DNA from: Cristatella mucedo
Lineage: Eukaryota > Bryozoa > Phylactolaemata > Cristatellidae
Direction of reading: 5' to 3'
Length of the DNA stretch: 64,000 bases
Assembly: GCA_009760855.2 (NCBI GenBank)
Contig: WPIO01000010.1
Span: 1,825,001-1,889,000, forward strand
Shown: positions 12,651 to 26,400 of the stretch, one piece after another
Layout: every line of letters starts with the position of its first letter
Numbering within the stretch: the first letter of the stretch is position 1
Translations under genes and position numbers: made by a program
Notes under the pieces: model-generated
The model's database searches: none
The model's input: the letters and a program-made list of their open reading frames with translations, nothing else
Told to the model about the DNA's origin: nothing

Positions 12651-12830
12651 TGTTGTTTTACTTGCTTAGCAACTAGCACGCCTTACCTAGCTAAACTATT
12701 CAGATCAACCTCATCTTTTGAATGGGTTTCAGGAAGTGCATATCATGAGCTATCTCAAATAAGGAGTTGATATTTCGCACTGAGAACAAGGAAAAATAAG
12801 CACAATGTGATATATGAACTTTGCCAAAGA

Positions 12831-13806
12831 TTGTGGAAGCCCCTGCTGAAACCACATCTGAATGAAGAATAATTGATAACAACTTGGTAACAACTATACG
12901 AAAAAAGGTTTCATTAGTAAAAACGTTTCATTAGTAAAAAATGACATTACATTACAACATATAGTACTGTCCGTGAAGAACGTATTCTATTTGAATAGAT
13001 TGCTCGTGGATTCCACGTGGCAGTGAAAGACATATCTACTTGCTCATACTTGGAGAGATTGTGCATTTTGCCTGCTCTCCCCTCTGCCTCTGCCAGTTAG
13101 TCATCGCTATGCTGCCTCGATGCTTAGGTGTATGTCCATTGAATAAGTGCAAAGTAAAGTAAAATAAATTCAGGAAAACTCCAAAGCCTCTGTGCAGCAG
13201 TAGGAGCTTTCACTCTGCTTTCAGCATGCAACAAAGAATTCATATTTTTGGTCATTTTTGTGCAACTGATTCTTCATAGCACACTTTGTTTTACGTAATC
13301 GCAGGCCATCTGCATGAGCATTGCCCTAATTCGTTGTTTGGGTTTCAACGTGTTGCAGTTTTGCCTTACTATGAGTACTTCAACTTGTTTTTTTGCAGAC
13401 ACAATCGGCCACTGGCTCACGTGGATCAACCTTCAAATGAGAGATATAGGATTTTTCCTTTCGTTATAGCCGTTTTCGAGATTTTTATTTAATTGCTCAC
13501 TCACCTCGAGAGCTCAAATGTAAATTTGCTCGGTTGATAAAAGGTTAATAAACTTCATTGAATGAGTTTTGCGAAGCATTTCTTGGATGTGTGATGCTTA
13601 CGCTAAAATGGCCAAATATGGAGGTACATTTTTCATCCTCACTCATGTCTGGACTATTCGCACATTTAAGCCTGCTTTCTTGGTCACTAAAATAGCTCAT
13701 TGATAATACCTTACATGGTTACCTGCCGTAGATGCAATTCCTGATAAATCGGCAAGTGAGCCACTCTTACTGAGCTACCTGAAGTTTCTGATAGCAAGGT
13801 AATGTC
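12831..13806. repeat. Near-identical inner tract of the left arm (976 bp)
   Basis: By base-by-base reading this tract matches 17791-18765 with a single 1-bp indel (GTGGATTCC versus GTGATTCC near 13013). The adjoining ~170 bp outward (about 12660-12830) carries about eleven differences. It lies downstream of the SEC16 stop and contains no gene. Confidence 0.85.
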
Positions 13807-14454
13807 TCGCATGGCAAAGTAACGATTACAAGGAGACCTAACTAACCACTGCGGTGGCCTGCTTAGTCAGCCAGATTATGACTTGATATTCACTGTTCAT
13901 CGTCCTTGAATTATAGCAGCAAGGAACAAACCATGCGATAATCTATGGTCAAGGCCGCATGGAAGCAGAAACCGTGCAAGAGGCTATCGGCTGTACTTCC
14001 GGAGTTGGCAAGCGCACATTGATTTGCAACGAATACGAATTTCTCCATATTCACGGAACTATACAGTCTCAGGGCATGAATGGAAACTCTCCATTCTACC
14101 AAGGTTAAACTATCGACTCAAATAGTAAAACGTTCACAAAAGCCTCATTTAGAACAGTAGTTTCCTGGACTCTTTTGGTGATAGCTTGATAAGAAAAGCA
14201 GCAAATGTGTACTAACAAAATTGCCATCGAAATTCTCCGAAATATTTTCCATCACTCAGATATGCCTAATTTTCTTGCAGCATGGCTACCCAAAACGGTA
14301 CCTAAAACTAGAAACACGCTTATGAAACTAATACTTGAAGCCTTCCGTGTGATTTCGGAGAAGGCTTTAATTTGGCGTTGATTAGTGGTCTTAAAAGCTT
14401 AGGAGTTGGGTCCACCTGATTCAGTGATAAATAAATAAATAAATCCTAGCTGAT

Positions 14455-14625
14455 TGAACAGCCGCTTTTTTTATAGTGACAGAAGAGCCTTTATGGCTAT
14501 CACCACCGCTTGCAGTGGCGATAAAGAGTCACCCACTGCAGGAATTGAACCCACGACCTCGGGACCGAGGTCGTGAAAGCAACCGCCTTACCTCATGTGC
14601 CATCACGGCTCACCTAATGATGCAT
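14455..14625 (-). mobile_element. tRNA-derived SINE-like copy in the spacer
   Basis: It reads TATAGTGACAGAAGAGCCTT then GGCTATCACCACCGCTTGCA, and ends in GAATTGAACCCACGACCTCG (a reversed B box). Related sequence lies at 16020-16170. The head also contains a short palindrome, CGACCTCGG/CCGAGGTCG. Confidence 0.5.
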
Positions 14626-16019
14626 TGTGCACTAAGATATCCTACATGATTTGTAACAGTAGGGGAAAACAGGATTCCTTAATGAGAATTATTTTTTCCA
14701 TTTATTGATGGATAAGTGCTTCAACTTCACGAACTAAACTCTACTAGCCACTAGCTAAATTCTATTGTGAAAAACCGCCAACCTGAAACCTTGTCTTGGG
14801 TGTTATATTGCCTCCTGAAGCTGTGAAATGTAACTAGAGTGCAGGGCTTAGCATTAGCCAAAATTGAGCTCAACCGTGAATTTCAAATAAGCTGTGCATT
14901 ACGTTTGTGATAATATATATCCCGCTTGGGCACTATTTTGCCAACTGAAGCTGTGCCATAAAACTAGAGTGCTTGGCTTGGCACTGGCCAGAATTATGCT
15001 AAACCGCTCGTGTCTGATCATATGCGGATTACGTTTGGAATAATGTCTATCACGTAAGCTGGGGCTTGTAATTACAATTTTCAAAGAGCCTGATAGCCAA
15101 CAGTTCTCTCACAGTGCCACTAGGGGTCTTCTCAATTATGCTCCCTATAAACAATTTAGCAATTGTTAGATTGAAAAAGGAATCACTCCCTGCAAGAAGA
15201 ATCAGCTACTGGGGTAGCCCTAATCTATTGTGTTGTGGTCGTCACACTTCACGAGCGTTAAATCACTAACCATGTGAAAGGTCACTTCATTTTAGAACAA
15301 CAGGACTTGAGCTTCAAGCCTGTATTCAAGCTACTGTGCTAGCCATGGTAGCACACGGAAAGCGCATAGATGCATGTAGTCTTTTAATTGCTACGGCGAT
15401 GTCTGTAGTCCTGAAATTGACTATTGATCTTCGTTTGAGTTGAATCAATTCCTAGTTTGCAAAGGGCTGCCGAAGTGCTGAGGCTGACATTGACTAGCAG
15501 ACCTTTTTAAGTCATGGCACCGATGGCCATCAATTTGGGAGCAAATGCAGTGGACAATTCACAGCTTGGCTCAATATATTTTGCAAGATTAACCCTTTCC
15601 TTCAGGAAGCTAGTAGTTATACCATAGCAAGGCCGAGTTCATGCTACTTTTAATGTAAAGGTTTAATAAACTGGCAGCTTATACTACTGTTGCCAGTAAT
15701 GATTCAACAGCTGCTACAGGTGTACATTTAGTTTCAGGCTCGTGTGCTTTACAGGCTAAGTGTTGGTGCTCTTCAGCATTAGTTGCTGGTGTAGATGCAG
15801 ACAGTGGCTGATAGGATATGTCCTAGAGAATTTGTTTCCTGATTTTTCATGCTTCAGCATCTGTCTTTGACTAGATCGTGGAGCCAGTTAGTCACTCGAT
15901 CATCGATTGGATTTCACTAACGATCGGCTGGATGTGGCTCCCTGGTGTGTCGGTATAGAAAACGGCTCTTTGCGAGGGTTCGTCGGAAAAAATACTAATA
16001 AAAATATTAACCGGCTTAA

Positions 16020-16170
16020 ACAGCCTCATTCTTATAGTGGTAGAAAATTCATAATAGCTGTCACCATGGCTTGAAGTTAGAAATATAGGATAGCACTATG
16101 TCACGATTCGAACCCGTGACCTCGACCGTGACGAGTGAGCTCTGTACCTCATGGGCTATCTCGGCCCTTA
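16020..16170 (-). mobile_element. tRNA-derived SINE-like copy in the spacer, second
   Basis: It shares CTTATAGTGGTAGAA and TAGCTGTCACCATGGCTTG with the 14455 copy. It ends in CACGATTCGAACCCGTGACC, a good reversed B box. It has the same orientation as the first spacer copy and is unique to the spacer. Confidence 0.5.
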
Positions 16171-17790
16171 AGTTCTCTAGTCGCTCAAATCTGCTGTAGA
16201 CGAAACTATTTTCACTAAGGGCCGTCATAGGAGGTAATGTGCTCGCTCTTCACCACCGATGTGTCTGAATCCTGCAGTGGGCAATCCTTTACTGCCAATC
16301 GTGAGGCTGTGATAGCCGTTGAGGCTCTTCTGCAACTCTACCAATGAGTTTGTTAAATCAGCTGCTTGTGTATTCATTGTCTTAGGACTTTCACACACAG
16401 CGTGTCCTGATGTAGCATCCATGCAAGGAAATTTATTACTTTACTTGTCTTCCTAAAAGTGAGATTATGAGAAGTCTTAATCTGCCTATAACACGGAAAT
16501 GATAAAAAGCACCTGGTAACTAGAAATTGGTCTTTTCAAGCAAAGCGTTTAATTGGTACCAAATTAGGGGTCTGGGCTGATCGTTGGATTGAGCATTAGA
16601 GTTATAAAATGAACCTGTGAGCTGGTGTCTCTCCGCAAGTGAGATTTTTGTGGCTCACAGTGTCACTGAAAAGAGCCTGGCATCAAGAATAAAAATAAGC
16701 CAGCTTTCAGCCACAGCTCTGCAGCCTATCTAGCTTACAATAGTTCAACTTCATCCTTCATGCCACCAAGGCAACCCTTCCCCGAAAATGCAAAATTCCA
16801 GCCCACTAAACTTCCTTTTCATTAGCTTGAAATGAAAAAATTATCTCCCCTGCCATTGCAGTGACCAATAGTGCTGGTGTCCGAGGCGCTGGTGTAGCTC
16901 GGTGGCTAGGTGCAGGTGTTGCTCAGGCATTTCTGCATGCCTGTTTGTCACCGAGAGAGCGAGTAGGCTGCTTTTTGCTGCCACTTCTGGAATATATTTT
17001 GCAATTTCCAATCTGCCATTTGTGTTTCACTGACACAGTGTCGCTTTTAAGCACCAAAGCAGTAGCTAGATGCAAATTATTTATTAGAGAATATTTACAC
17101 TACTCTCACAACGAACAGTAGCATAGTTTTTGAAAGGAACTAAGTTGGTGGCTTTCAACCTTGGAGGGAACTTGTCAGCCAAATGCTGCAGCTCCATGTG
17201 AATCACTAATAGATCGTGCTAACTAGGAAGCATTAACTTAACAAGGCTTCACTTGTTATTCCTTTGCAAAAAGTGAAAAGATTAGATGATTATGCTTGAT
17301 GATTAGCTGCCATTCTATCTCACATGCTCTTCTGCAGAAGTCTGTTCTATGAACTGGCATTAATACTATACAGGTCTGAATGCACTTTAATCAATGCATT
17401 AGAACAATTTGCACGGTGACTCATAACAAGTAATTTAGGTCATTGGTTACGAAAAATCTCTACTAATCCTTACCAATCTTTGAAAAACTTTCATTAAATT
17501 GTATGCTAAAAAGGAGGCCACTAGAATTTTCCGAATGTTTCACCAGCATTAATCATAAACATTGCTGAGAGAAAATGGTTGTAGTGAAATAGCAAGCCAG
17601 CTGAAGCATGGCATACCTACGCTTGGCCACGACAGCTCCTTCGTTTAATTCTATCACTAGCTTTCTCCCAAGAATGCAATCACTCTTAACGCTGAACAAA
17701 AGAAGCAAAGGATTCGCTTCAAAGAGACAGTTCGTGATATCTGCCTACTTTTACGAAGTGCCTCGATCAGTGCTATTCTATTTTGGATTC

Positions 17791-18765
17791 GACATTACCT
17801 TGCTATCAGAAACTTCAGGTAGCTCAGTAAGAGTGGCTCACTTGCCGATTTATCAGGAATTGCATCTACGGCAGGTAACCATGTAAGGTATTATCAATGA
17901 GCTATTTTAGTGACCAAGAAAGCAGGCTTAAATGTGCGAATAGTCCAGACATGAGTGAGGATGAAAAATGTACCTCCATATTTGGCCATTTTAGCGTAAG
18001 CATCACACATCCAAGAAATGCTTCGCAAAACTCATTCAATGAAGTTTATTAACCTTTTATCAACCGAGCAAATTTACATTTGAGCTCTCGAGGTGAGTGA
18101 GCAATTAAATAAAAATCTCGAAAACGGCTATAACGAAAGGAAAAATCCTATATCTCTCATTTGAAGGTTGATCCACGTGAGCCAGTGGCCGATTGTGTCT
18201 GCAAAAAAACAAGTTGAAGTACTCATAGTAAGGCAAAACTGCAACACGTTGAAACCCAAACAACGAATTAGGGCAATGCTCATGCAGATGGCCTGCGATT
18301 ACGTAAAACAAAGTGTGCTATGAAGAATCAGTTGCACAAAAATGACCAAAAATATGAATTCTTTGTTGCATGCTGAAAGCAGAGTGAAAGCTCCTACTGC
18401 TGCACAGAGGCTTTGGAGTTTTCCTGAATTTATTTTACTTTACTTTGCACTTATTCAATGGACATACACCTAAGCATCGAGGCAGCATAGCGATGACTAA
18501 CTGGCAGAGGCAGAGGGGAGAGCAGGCAAAATGCACAATCTCTCCAAGTATGAGCAAGTAGATATGTCTTTCACTGCCACGTGGAATCACGAGCAATCTA
18601 TTCAAATAGAATACGTTCTTCACGGACAGTACTATATGTTGTAATGTAATGTCATTTTTTACTAATGAAACGTTTTTACTAATGAAACCTTTTTTCGTAT
18701 AGTTGTTACCAAGTTGTTATCAATTATTCTTCATTCAGATGTGGTTTCAGCAGGGGCTTCCACAA
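17791..18765. repeat. Near-identical inner tract of the right arm (975 bp)
   Basis: This is the partner of 12831-13806. The transition to diverged sequence falls at 18766, where the first of a cluster of substitutions occurs. Confidence 0.85.
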
Positions 18766-18945
18766 GCTTTGGAAAAGTTTATATATCACGTCGTGCTTAT
18801 TTTTCCTTGTTCTCAGTGCGAAATATAGACTCCTTATTTGAGATAGTTCATGATATGCACTTCCTGAAACCCATACAAAAGATGAAGTTGATCTGAATAG
18901 TTTAGCTAGGTAAGACGTGCTAGTTGCTAAGCAAGTAAAACAACA

Positions 18946-20438
18946 TTACCAAACCTTTCTGGTCCTGATATCGCAACAATCATTACTTGCCTGCAAATGC
19001 CCTAGAGCATTGTGCATTTCAAGTGTTCGTCTCGCTGCTTCAAGCAGGCCATCCGGAGGCATGATGCTAGAATTGCTAGTGCTTAGGTATTGAGATGCAG
19101 GCAAGCTTCCTGTTGCTGGTGCTCCACCAAACGGATTGAAGTACTTGGGTCTAAGCAAGCGTGTAGTTTGACCCGTGGTAGATGGTTCGGTAGTCATAGC
19201 ACCTGCGAAAGGTTTGGTCATCTGCAGGGTGCTACTCCATTGATTGTGCATCGGAGGTGGAAGGCAGACTGCTTTCTCTTCTTTAGTTGCTTCAAGTGTA
19301 TCAATCCATTGACCTACAACCAGAAAAGTGCAGAAACTCTAGAATTACACATTTAGCTAAGAAACGTCTCCTCCTCTGTGCAAGCACACTCAAGAAACAA
19401 TATGCATGCACCGCGAAATTATTATGAGATACACTCCTTAGCGATTGTGCCTCGGCCCTTCCAGCGACTGCAATAATGTATTTATTTATTAAAATTGGAA
19501 GATGAGGCACAATTGCCTTAAATAAATTATTATAATTCCTTTTTATAGTACCCTAAGAGAACATAATCTCTATTCAGGCGCTTCACATATGCCACAGGGC
19601 TCAAGCCCACGACCTAGGTCAGACCTTGCTTGGTCATGCTTGAGCAATTTAACCTTTTTGTCAAACCAGTGCTGCCTTAGATCATTAGCAGAGCTTTAGC
19701 CATTAATAATGCTCACATCGAAAGACCTTTCCTATTTAATTTCCTTCTAAGGTGAATTCGCCCAAGTTTTGATTTAATCACATATTTCTAATGGAATCCG
19801 CCAATTATAAAATACTCCCCGGCCTTATGCAGGCACGTATATTTTACAAGTTTAGGTGTCCTGACTCTTTGGCTTTCTCCAGTGCTATTCTCAAAGATCT
19901 TTACTATTCATAAGTTTAAAGATTACAGGTTGCATAGCCATACAGAGTCACTTGGCTTTGTGCTGTGGCTGCTTATAATGATTCATACTTGTGCATTAAG
20001 CTGATACTTAAGAGCTTTTTTCAAAGCAACTTTTATCTAGCAAAAACATGGCAATGAAATAAATGACTCTATATTTAGCTTAGGGTCAATATGCTAGCCG
20101 TTTACGCCTAAGATTGTGGGTTCGAGTCTTGCAGCAGGTCCAACGGCTGGCTAGAATTCCTGCTGCTGCATGGTCAGCCATTATGTCAATGCAATCATAA
20201 GGTCAGCCGACCTTAACTTTTACCTTCTACAGCTGCAGTAGTTTGGCAATAATATATGCATCAGACATTCACTTGTCAGAAGTATTCAAAAAGTTATACC
20301 TTTAACGTCATCCCATAAAATAGTTTTATTTTGATCGTCTGGAAGCTTCATGTTTACTGCCCGTGACTTTGCTCTGGAAAACAATCTGAAGAATCCAGAG
20401 AGCATCTTCCAAAAGCCTCTTGCTGACTTTTCTGTTTT
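18946..20438 (-). CDS. SEC16: SEC16 C-terminal conserved exons, copy B
   Basis: Exons 20438-20300 (139 nt) and 19313-18946 (368 nt) have exactly the lengths of copy A. Both are open and carry the MKLPDDQNKTILWDD signature. The encoded last exon differs from copy A at about nine of 101 comparable residues, while exon ends and the stop are preserved. This is a higher divergence than most of the arm. Confidence 0.8.
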
Positions 20439-23400
20439 CTACAGAATAACGAAAGCAGAAGTTACGGCTGCATCAATGAGGCCGCCTACTGGCAACTCCT
20501 AGCCTCAAATGTGCACTGAATTACACTTGGCTAATAACGTTAGTGACTATTCTTGGAGGTTGCACGTGCAACCGACGATATCAAGCATAAGCTCTAACCT
20601 ATAAAGATTGGGCTAGTGCTATCATAGCTGCCTGACATTAGCTAAAGTAGTAAAAGCATTTGCCTAGGCGTGGAGGTTCGGGCTAGCGCACAGTATTACT
20701 TTACGTGTCCTTGGTTATTCTAGCGCAGACCATGTTGCTATGATAATACTAGTGTATAGCTTTAAATCGCTTTAGTCGTAAGCAAAATGCACCCACCAGT
20801 TTGGTCCTGCTCAACCAGTCCACATTGAGTTCCAGTGTGCACAGAATGAGCATTAAGGGCAGCATGGATTACTGGGTAACGGGTGGGTTGAGACTTTAAG
20901 AACTAACGTTCGATAGTGGAAACTAGAACTTTTGAGCCAGTGACCTGTGATTTGACTGCTGCTCTATAAATTGGTACTACAGGCTTATCTTATCAATGTC
21001 ACATTCAATAATCCTCAGAAGGCAAGTGTTGTACACTAAGTCCAGATTGTGATCTGTTTTTCTAGTCTCAATTTAGTATTTCTGGATTTATTTCAGTTTG
21101 CCTTTGAACAAAAGGCTTCTGGGCTGGATCGAGCGTCCGTTTAGCTCTAGAAACCGTAGAGACGTCTGAAGACGAAAGCATTGTATCCAACTATGGCTCC
21201 TCAACCACAAGTTTCAACGTGACGGAGAATAAAAAACGAAAACTACTGAAATCTCCCTAGTAGCTGCTGGAATGAGTGTTTGCAACAACGCCAATCAGTA
21301 ATATATCTTCATATTTGAAATAACAGAGCTGAATTGGCAAGACGTTCGGCGCAAACTTAATAGTTTTAGCAAACACAGAAGGACAGTTTGCTGTAAATGC
21401 ATCTGTTCTTAGCTGGCTACAGTTTGAGGAATGAACAGTTTGTCATGTGAAGACCTACATCGTTGACTTACCACCCTGACACCTTGAAGCTTAGGAGTGT
21501 GGCCCCCTGGAAAGATGAATGGTGAAGTGCACCGGCCTCGGATAATGTGAGGGAACCAGGACGATGGTCCTCACGAAGGAATCCATCTGGGAATACCAGC
21601 TTCTTTAAAAATACTAGACACAAAAGCCAGCAGTCTAAGAAAATGCATCTGTACTTGAACTTAGGGTATGCTGGACATCTACTTGGCTCTTTTGCATGAC
21701 ATAACCTGCTATTTTCAAATTTTTTCATTGATATTTTCGAAATGTTAGAAGCCTGGCATTAGTACAGCAAAATGGTACGACAGTGAGATGGCACGACATA
21801 TACTTAGCTCCTTTGCATGACCTAACCTGCTATTTTCATTTTTCTTTCATCGACCTTGTCGAAATGTTAGAAACCTTGCTTTAGTACAATGAAATGGTAC
21901 CAGATAAGCTTGTTAAGGAAATTGAACAGACGAATGCATGCGTGACCTAACCGTCAAGGCTATGACAACAAACATGTATTTTTGAACTTACAACTTGGCT
22001 CCTAAGCTGAGACGGACCTTCTTTTGTATCGAAAGTCTCTGAGTTCTCATCTTGTTCGTGCTGTTCCTAATGATCGTAAAAAATAATCAAGTTATGAGAA
22101 ATGTACTCAAGAACTTTAAATGGACAATATAGCACTGCAGTGATTTGTCCTGGCAAAAGCGCGAAGAAACTATAAGAATGCAATGCCTGGTGAAGTTTGG
22201 CTCTAATATTGCGCTTGAACAGCAAACCACTACACCAAAGTTAAGAAAGGTTGCTAAGAAACTTAAACCGCCATCTCTGCCATTGAAGCTACTGCTGAAG
22301 TGACATAAAGTGTTGAAACGGAATGACTAACGTAGTTGTACACCTGATAGAATTTATTACCCGGAGAAGAAGGTCTCGACGTTTTCTGACAATCAGCAGG
22401 CTATACACAGCAATTGCATCAAAAGCAGACACTACAGTACTAGAATGAATGAAAGAAACAAATGTCATGCAGTTGCTGCAATAGATCGAGGAGGTCTGGC
22501 TCAATTTCTTTTGCAGTAAATTGTGAAGCTGCACTAAAAATTGGGATCGAATGGCAATCGTATTGAGGCAGGTCCCGTGATTCATCCTCTATGTACTCAT
22601 GCCTGCAGACACTGTGCATGCTGCCACCTAACCTTACTTGCATTCTGACCCTGTGCATGTTACCTCTAATCATGTTATTCTTCATATTTATCGACCGTGC
22701 AACCACTAACCATTTGATCGTGCTTTCTTTGCAGCAAACATGAAGTGCCTAGAAAGAGATTGAATTTTCTGAGGGGGCTATATCCAATTTAGTATTATTA
22801 TTGTTATTATTATTATTATTATTAATATTATTATTGGTCCCTACCCGTTTGTATTTGCATCTGTCTATCTTGGCATCGAACTACCAAAGTATCTGCTTCA
22901 GCCAATAATCCTGTCATTGATCTATATATCTAGAGGCTCCTTCTCATTCAGTAGCAATCCAAAGTGAAAACGGTTGCCATAACTAAAGATTTGCCGTTGT
23001 TTCTTGCAAAATAAGAGATTAAAGTGCCCATTAAAGTGCCAACACAGATAGAGAACTGCATCATTTCTAAACTCAAATTAAATGAGCAATTATGATATTG
23101 ATATGGGGAATAATCGAAAATAAAATGAGGCTTGGCAAATAAAACAATTTTTACAGAGATTTAAACAGCATCCTAGGGGGAAGTGATCATTCAATTCCGC
23201 AACAGTCACTGTCCTGTGGAACTGGGGAAAATATACTCCTTCCTGCTGTTTGTATTTTCGTCGTGATGTGACACCGACAACCAGTAACACTGGGTTAGTT
23301 ATATTTATCGTGTCATCTCCACGGAACTTGTTTAGTTTCCAATTGTTGAGACATTTAAATACCTGCCCACAAATTACTTACCTGTCTGACATTTTCTCTA

Positions 23401-26400
23401 ATAAAGAAATCTTTAAATTAGATAATGTTAACAGTATCTAATTTAAATTAATTTTTTATGTGTTCTTGCATCCCAGCAAACGCAGTACATTTAGTCTTAA
23501 CAAACCTTATGTCGTGCAAACAACCAACCATCTTAAGTGAACATTTATGCAAAATAAGTCGATTTGATGAATTGATGAGAACACGCTATACATATGAGAA
23601 AAGACAATCCCTACAATTGCCTCAGCACTTTGTGAACTTAATGCAACTTGAACGATCTCAGCTGTTTGATGTTTTGAAAGCAGATATTATTCTGTATTTG
23701 CAAACCAAATCGCAGCAATTTGAAGGGTTTTATTTATGCCCTGCAGGAGGTGAAAGCACGATCAGCATCTAAAGCTTGCTCACCATCACTAATCACTTTT
23801 GTATTATTAAAATAAGTTCGTGGGTGCACACTAAAATAAGTTAAACCACTTATCTCTTTTTTAATTAAAAGTGTCTTAACCAGGAATCGATATACTTTTT
23901 TGGCCCAAGTAGTAACATTAACCTGAGTTTTGACTTAACAGTATTCCGACAATGTCACAGCAATTAGCATTCTGTCGCTATGTGTACGTAAGCGAAGGGT
24001 TCATGCCTTCCGTTGCACAATAACAAAAAATTCTCAATTGAAACATTGCTCTTCACTTTTCATTTTGTTGCATACAAAGGGAATGTATAAACGTGTAAAA
24101 TGGTCCAAAAAAGAAAACAGCGATGCATATATGCTACGAGACCGTACGAGCAAAAGCTCAAAGAAAACTTACACTTTACGTTTAAAGGGAGGCTCCAAAG
24201 TTAGCTGACCTAGCTACTGAACCTATACAACCAACAGGCAACCAATCTGAGTTTTACATACTTTTTAATTTTTAATTTAATTTATAAATTTTAACTGAAA
24301 GAGTAAATTTTGTCAGTAGTATATTACATGGACTGTCTTCTCATTTCTCAGAACCGGCTAGCAAGTCAGCAGTGACCTCTATTCGAGCCAAATAGGTGCA
24401 AAAATTGTTGCAAGCAAAATTGTAGAGGCTCATACTCGCAGAGTATGCACGAGTGCGTTCTAACACTCTGACTTTTTGAACGCTAGTTTTTTATCTTTCT
24501 CTTTCGGTCATGCCAAGTATGGCAAACTAAATTTATTCATTTATGGATACAGTGTATAGTTGGGTCTAGGATAAAATTGTTGCTAACTAATACTACACTG
24601 ATATTAACAATACGAAATATTTTGGTTGCTGACAATTAGGGTGACATATTTAGCTATGGAATGCTTGGGACGTCCAGCAGACCGACGAATGTGTGCATAC
24701 CGTTGCCGTGGTACCGGAATGGTTATCCCCGACATCGCGAGTTCTGTCACTGTTTTCTTCGGGCTCATAAATCTGACTGACTTCTACAACGACGAAAAAC
24801 CCAGCTGTTAAAAATTGTCAACTTAAATAATTCAGCTACTCAGTCCTGCACAAGCACGGGTTAGACATACATTAATGTACTGAGCAAATGCCGCAAATTC
24901 AAGGTCACCCTATGCTTAGCATTATTCACAGAAAACTTAGTGAATTTGATGAGGCAGTGGAGCCAAGGAGCTTAATGAGGAGACAAAGTTCAAATGTTTT
25001 TTGTCATAGCTATTTCTTGTCATATATTCATATATTCTTGTCATAGTCATATATAGCTGAAATGGTCAATATAGAGTGAATAAGAAGTCACTTGTACGTC
25101 TTTTCTGCATTTGCTGTCCCCATTGCTGTTTTTCATACTGCTGAGGGTTTTAAAGTGTCTTTGCATCCAAGAGCTGCATGAAAATTTCGTGTTCAAGTCA
25201 TTGTGAGACATAATCTTTCTGAGCACACATATCGGGCTCGGCTGTTGTGTGCAATACAAATGCCACAAGACAGCACATCTTTCCTACTTGCACCTTCTAC
25301 CCATAAACAGCCTATTCTCTCCTAGGTCCAATCGCAACTCTCAGACGCCTTCCCTTTAGCTCTGTCTAACCTATCAAAAATATTTAATTCTCAGGCCTCC
25401 TTTTGCAGTACGACCTGATTGTTTGACATGGCAGAGCTTGAGCAATACATAAGCCTACCAGGATTAACATATGCTCCAGGCTGTTGCCACGAAGGTATTG
25501 CCTGCTGTTGCTGCCACTCTGTAACCGGATCATCATGCATATTTTGTTGCTGGTAATGCATCTGTGGCTGGAAGCCGTCTGCTGAAGGGCAGCGCTCAAC
25601 GGAGCCTGTCGAGTGGGAGACACATGAGCCACTGTCAGCAGAGAGCCGTGGCTCCTTCTGCAGATTGCCATTGTCTTCCAGGGCAAGGCCAACCGACCAA
25701 TGTCCGACTGCTGCTCGACCTTGGCTGCCGTTTCCATTTACTGTGCCTGCTTGTGCTACAGATCAGAAACACAAGGATTTCAATCTAATCGAAAAAGATA
25801 CCAAAAACTAAATGTGCCCATCGCTTTAGAAACGCATTCTAACTGGCACCAAGAAAATACAGAGTAACACTGTACAGGACTGGAAATAACTGAATAACGA
25901 ATGCAGAATAGCACTTTTTGAGGCATTCAAACGGCTATAAAGAGCTGTCAGGTTGACGGCAAATCAATCGCTAGGAAAGTTTGCATAGGCATGCACCGTG
26001 CTCCCACGACCATCTGACTCAGCAATGCTTGCCATATTCTCTTTGTTGCTTTAGACTAAGTCATTTAGATATCGTAGGAGCAATGAAAGTAGCTTGCTCT
26101 CAGCGCAGCAAAGACACTTTTCCAGCATAACGTCGACCTAGTCTTTGTGCTTTGTCGAGTTTCAGGTGGAGACACATTGCATTTAATGATTCACCTAACC
26201 TGAATTACAGAGTTAACATTTTACTAGTGAGTATCTCAGCACTCGAACTTTCCATTTCGGAATCTTTAGCTATCTCTGGCATGGATTATTTTATCTGTCC
26301 AAGCCGAAGGGCTTTTTACATCACAGTCCGAATCGAGGATTTGAGTACTGCAGAGAGATATAGTGAAGTAAGTGATAGTGCAACTGTATCTCTAGCGTTG

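Larger units (their letters stand above)
1..13806. repeat. Left arm of a giant inverted repeat
   Basis: Every block from position 1 to 13806 reappears reverse-complemented between 31397 and 17791. The coordinate sum of paired positions drifts only from about 31398 to 31597 because of indels. The arm contains SEC16 copy A, an L2 3' fragment, SINEs and intronic ORFs. Homology reaches the left edge of the window, so the arm probably extends further. Confidence 0.95.
13807..17790. other. Unique spacer between the palindrome arms
   Basis: This 3,984-bp stretch has no inverted partner. The homology stops abruptly after the shared AATGTC (13801-13806) and GACATT (17791-17796). I see no convincing gene. 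It holds at least two tRNA-derived SINE-like copies (around 14460-14620 and 16020-16170) and otherwise AT-rich intergenic sequence. A 92-codon open frame at 17608-17886 crosses the arm boundary and is probably chance. Confidence 0.85.

Noticed and set aside
11401-16170. B-box-like sequences suggesting tRNA genes
   Set aside because: No complete cloverleaf with A box, anticodon arm and acceptor stem could be folded. The sequences recur with attached tails, which fits SINEs.
17608-17886. A 92-codon + frame at the right arm boundary
   Set aside because: It crosses the junction between unique spacer and repeated arm, and the left arm counterpart does not keep the frame. No motif was seen.
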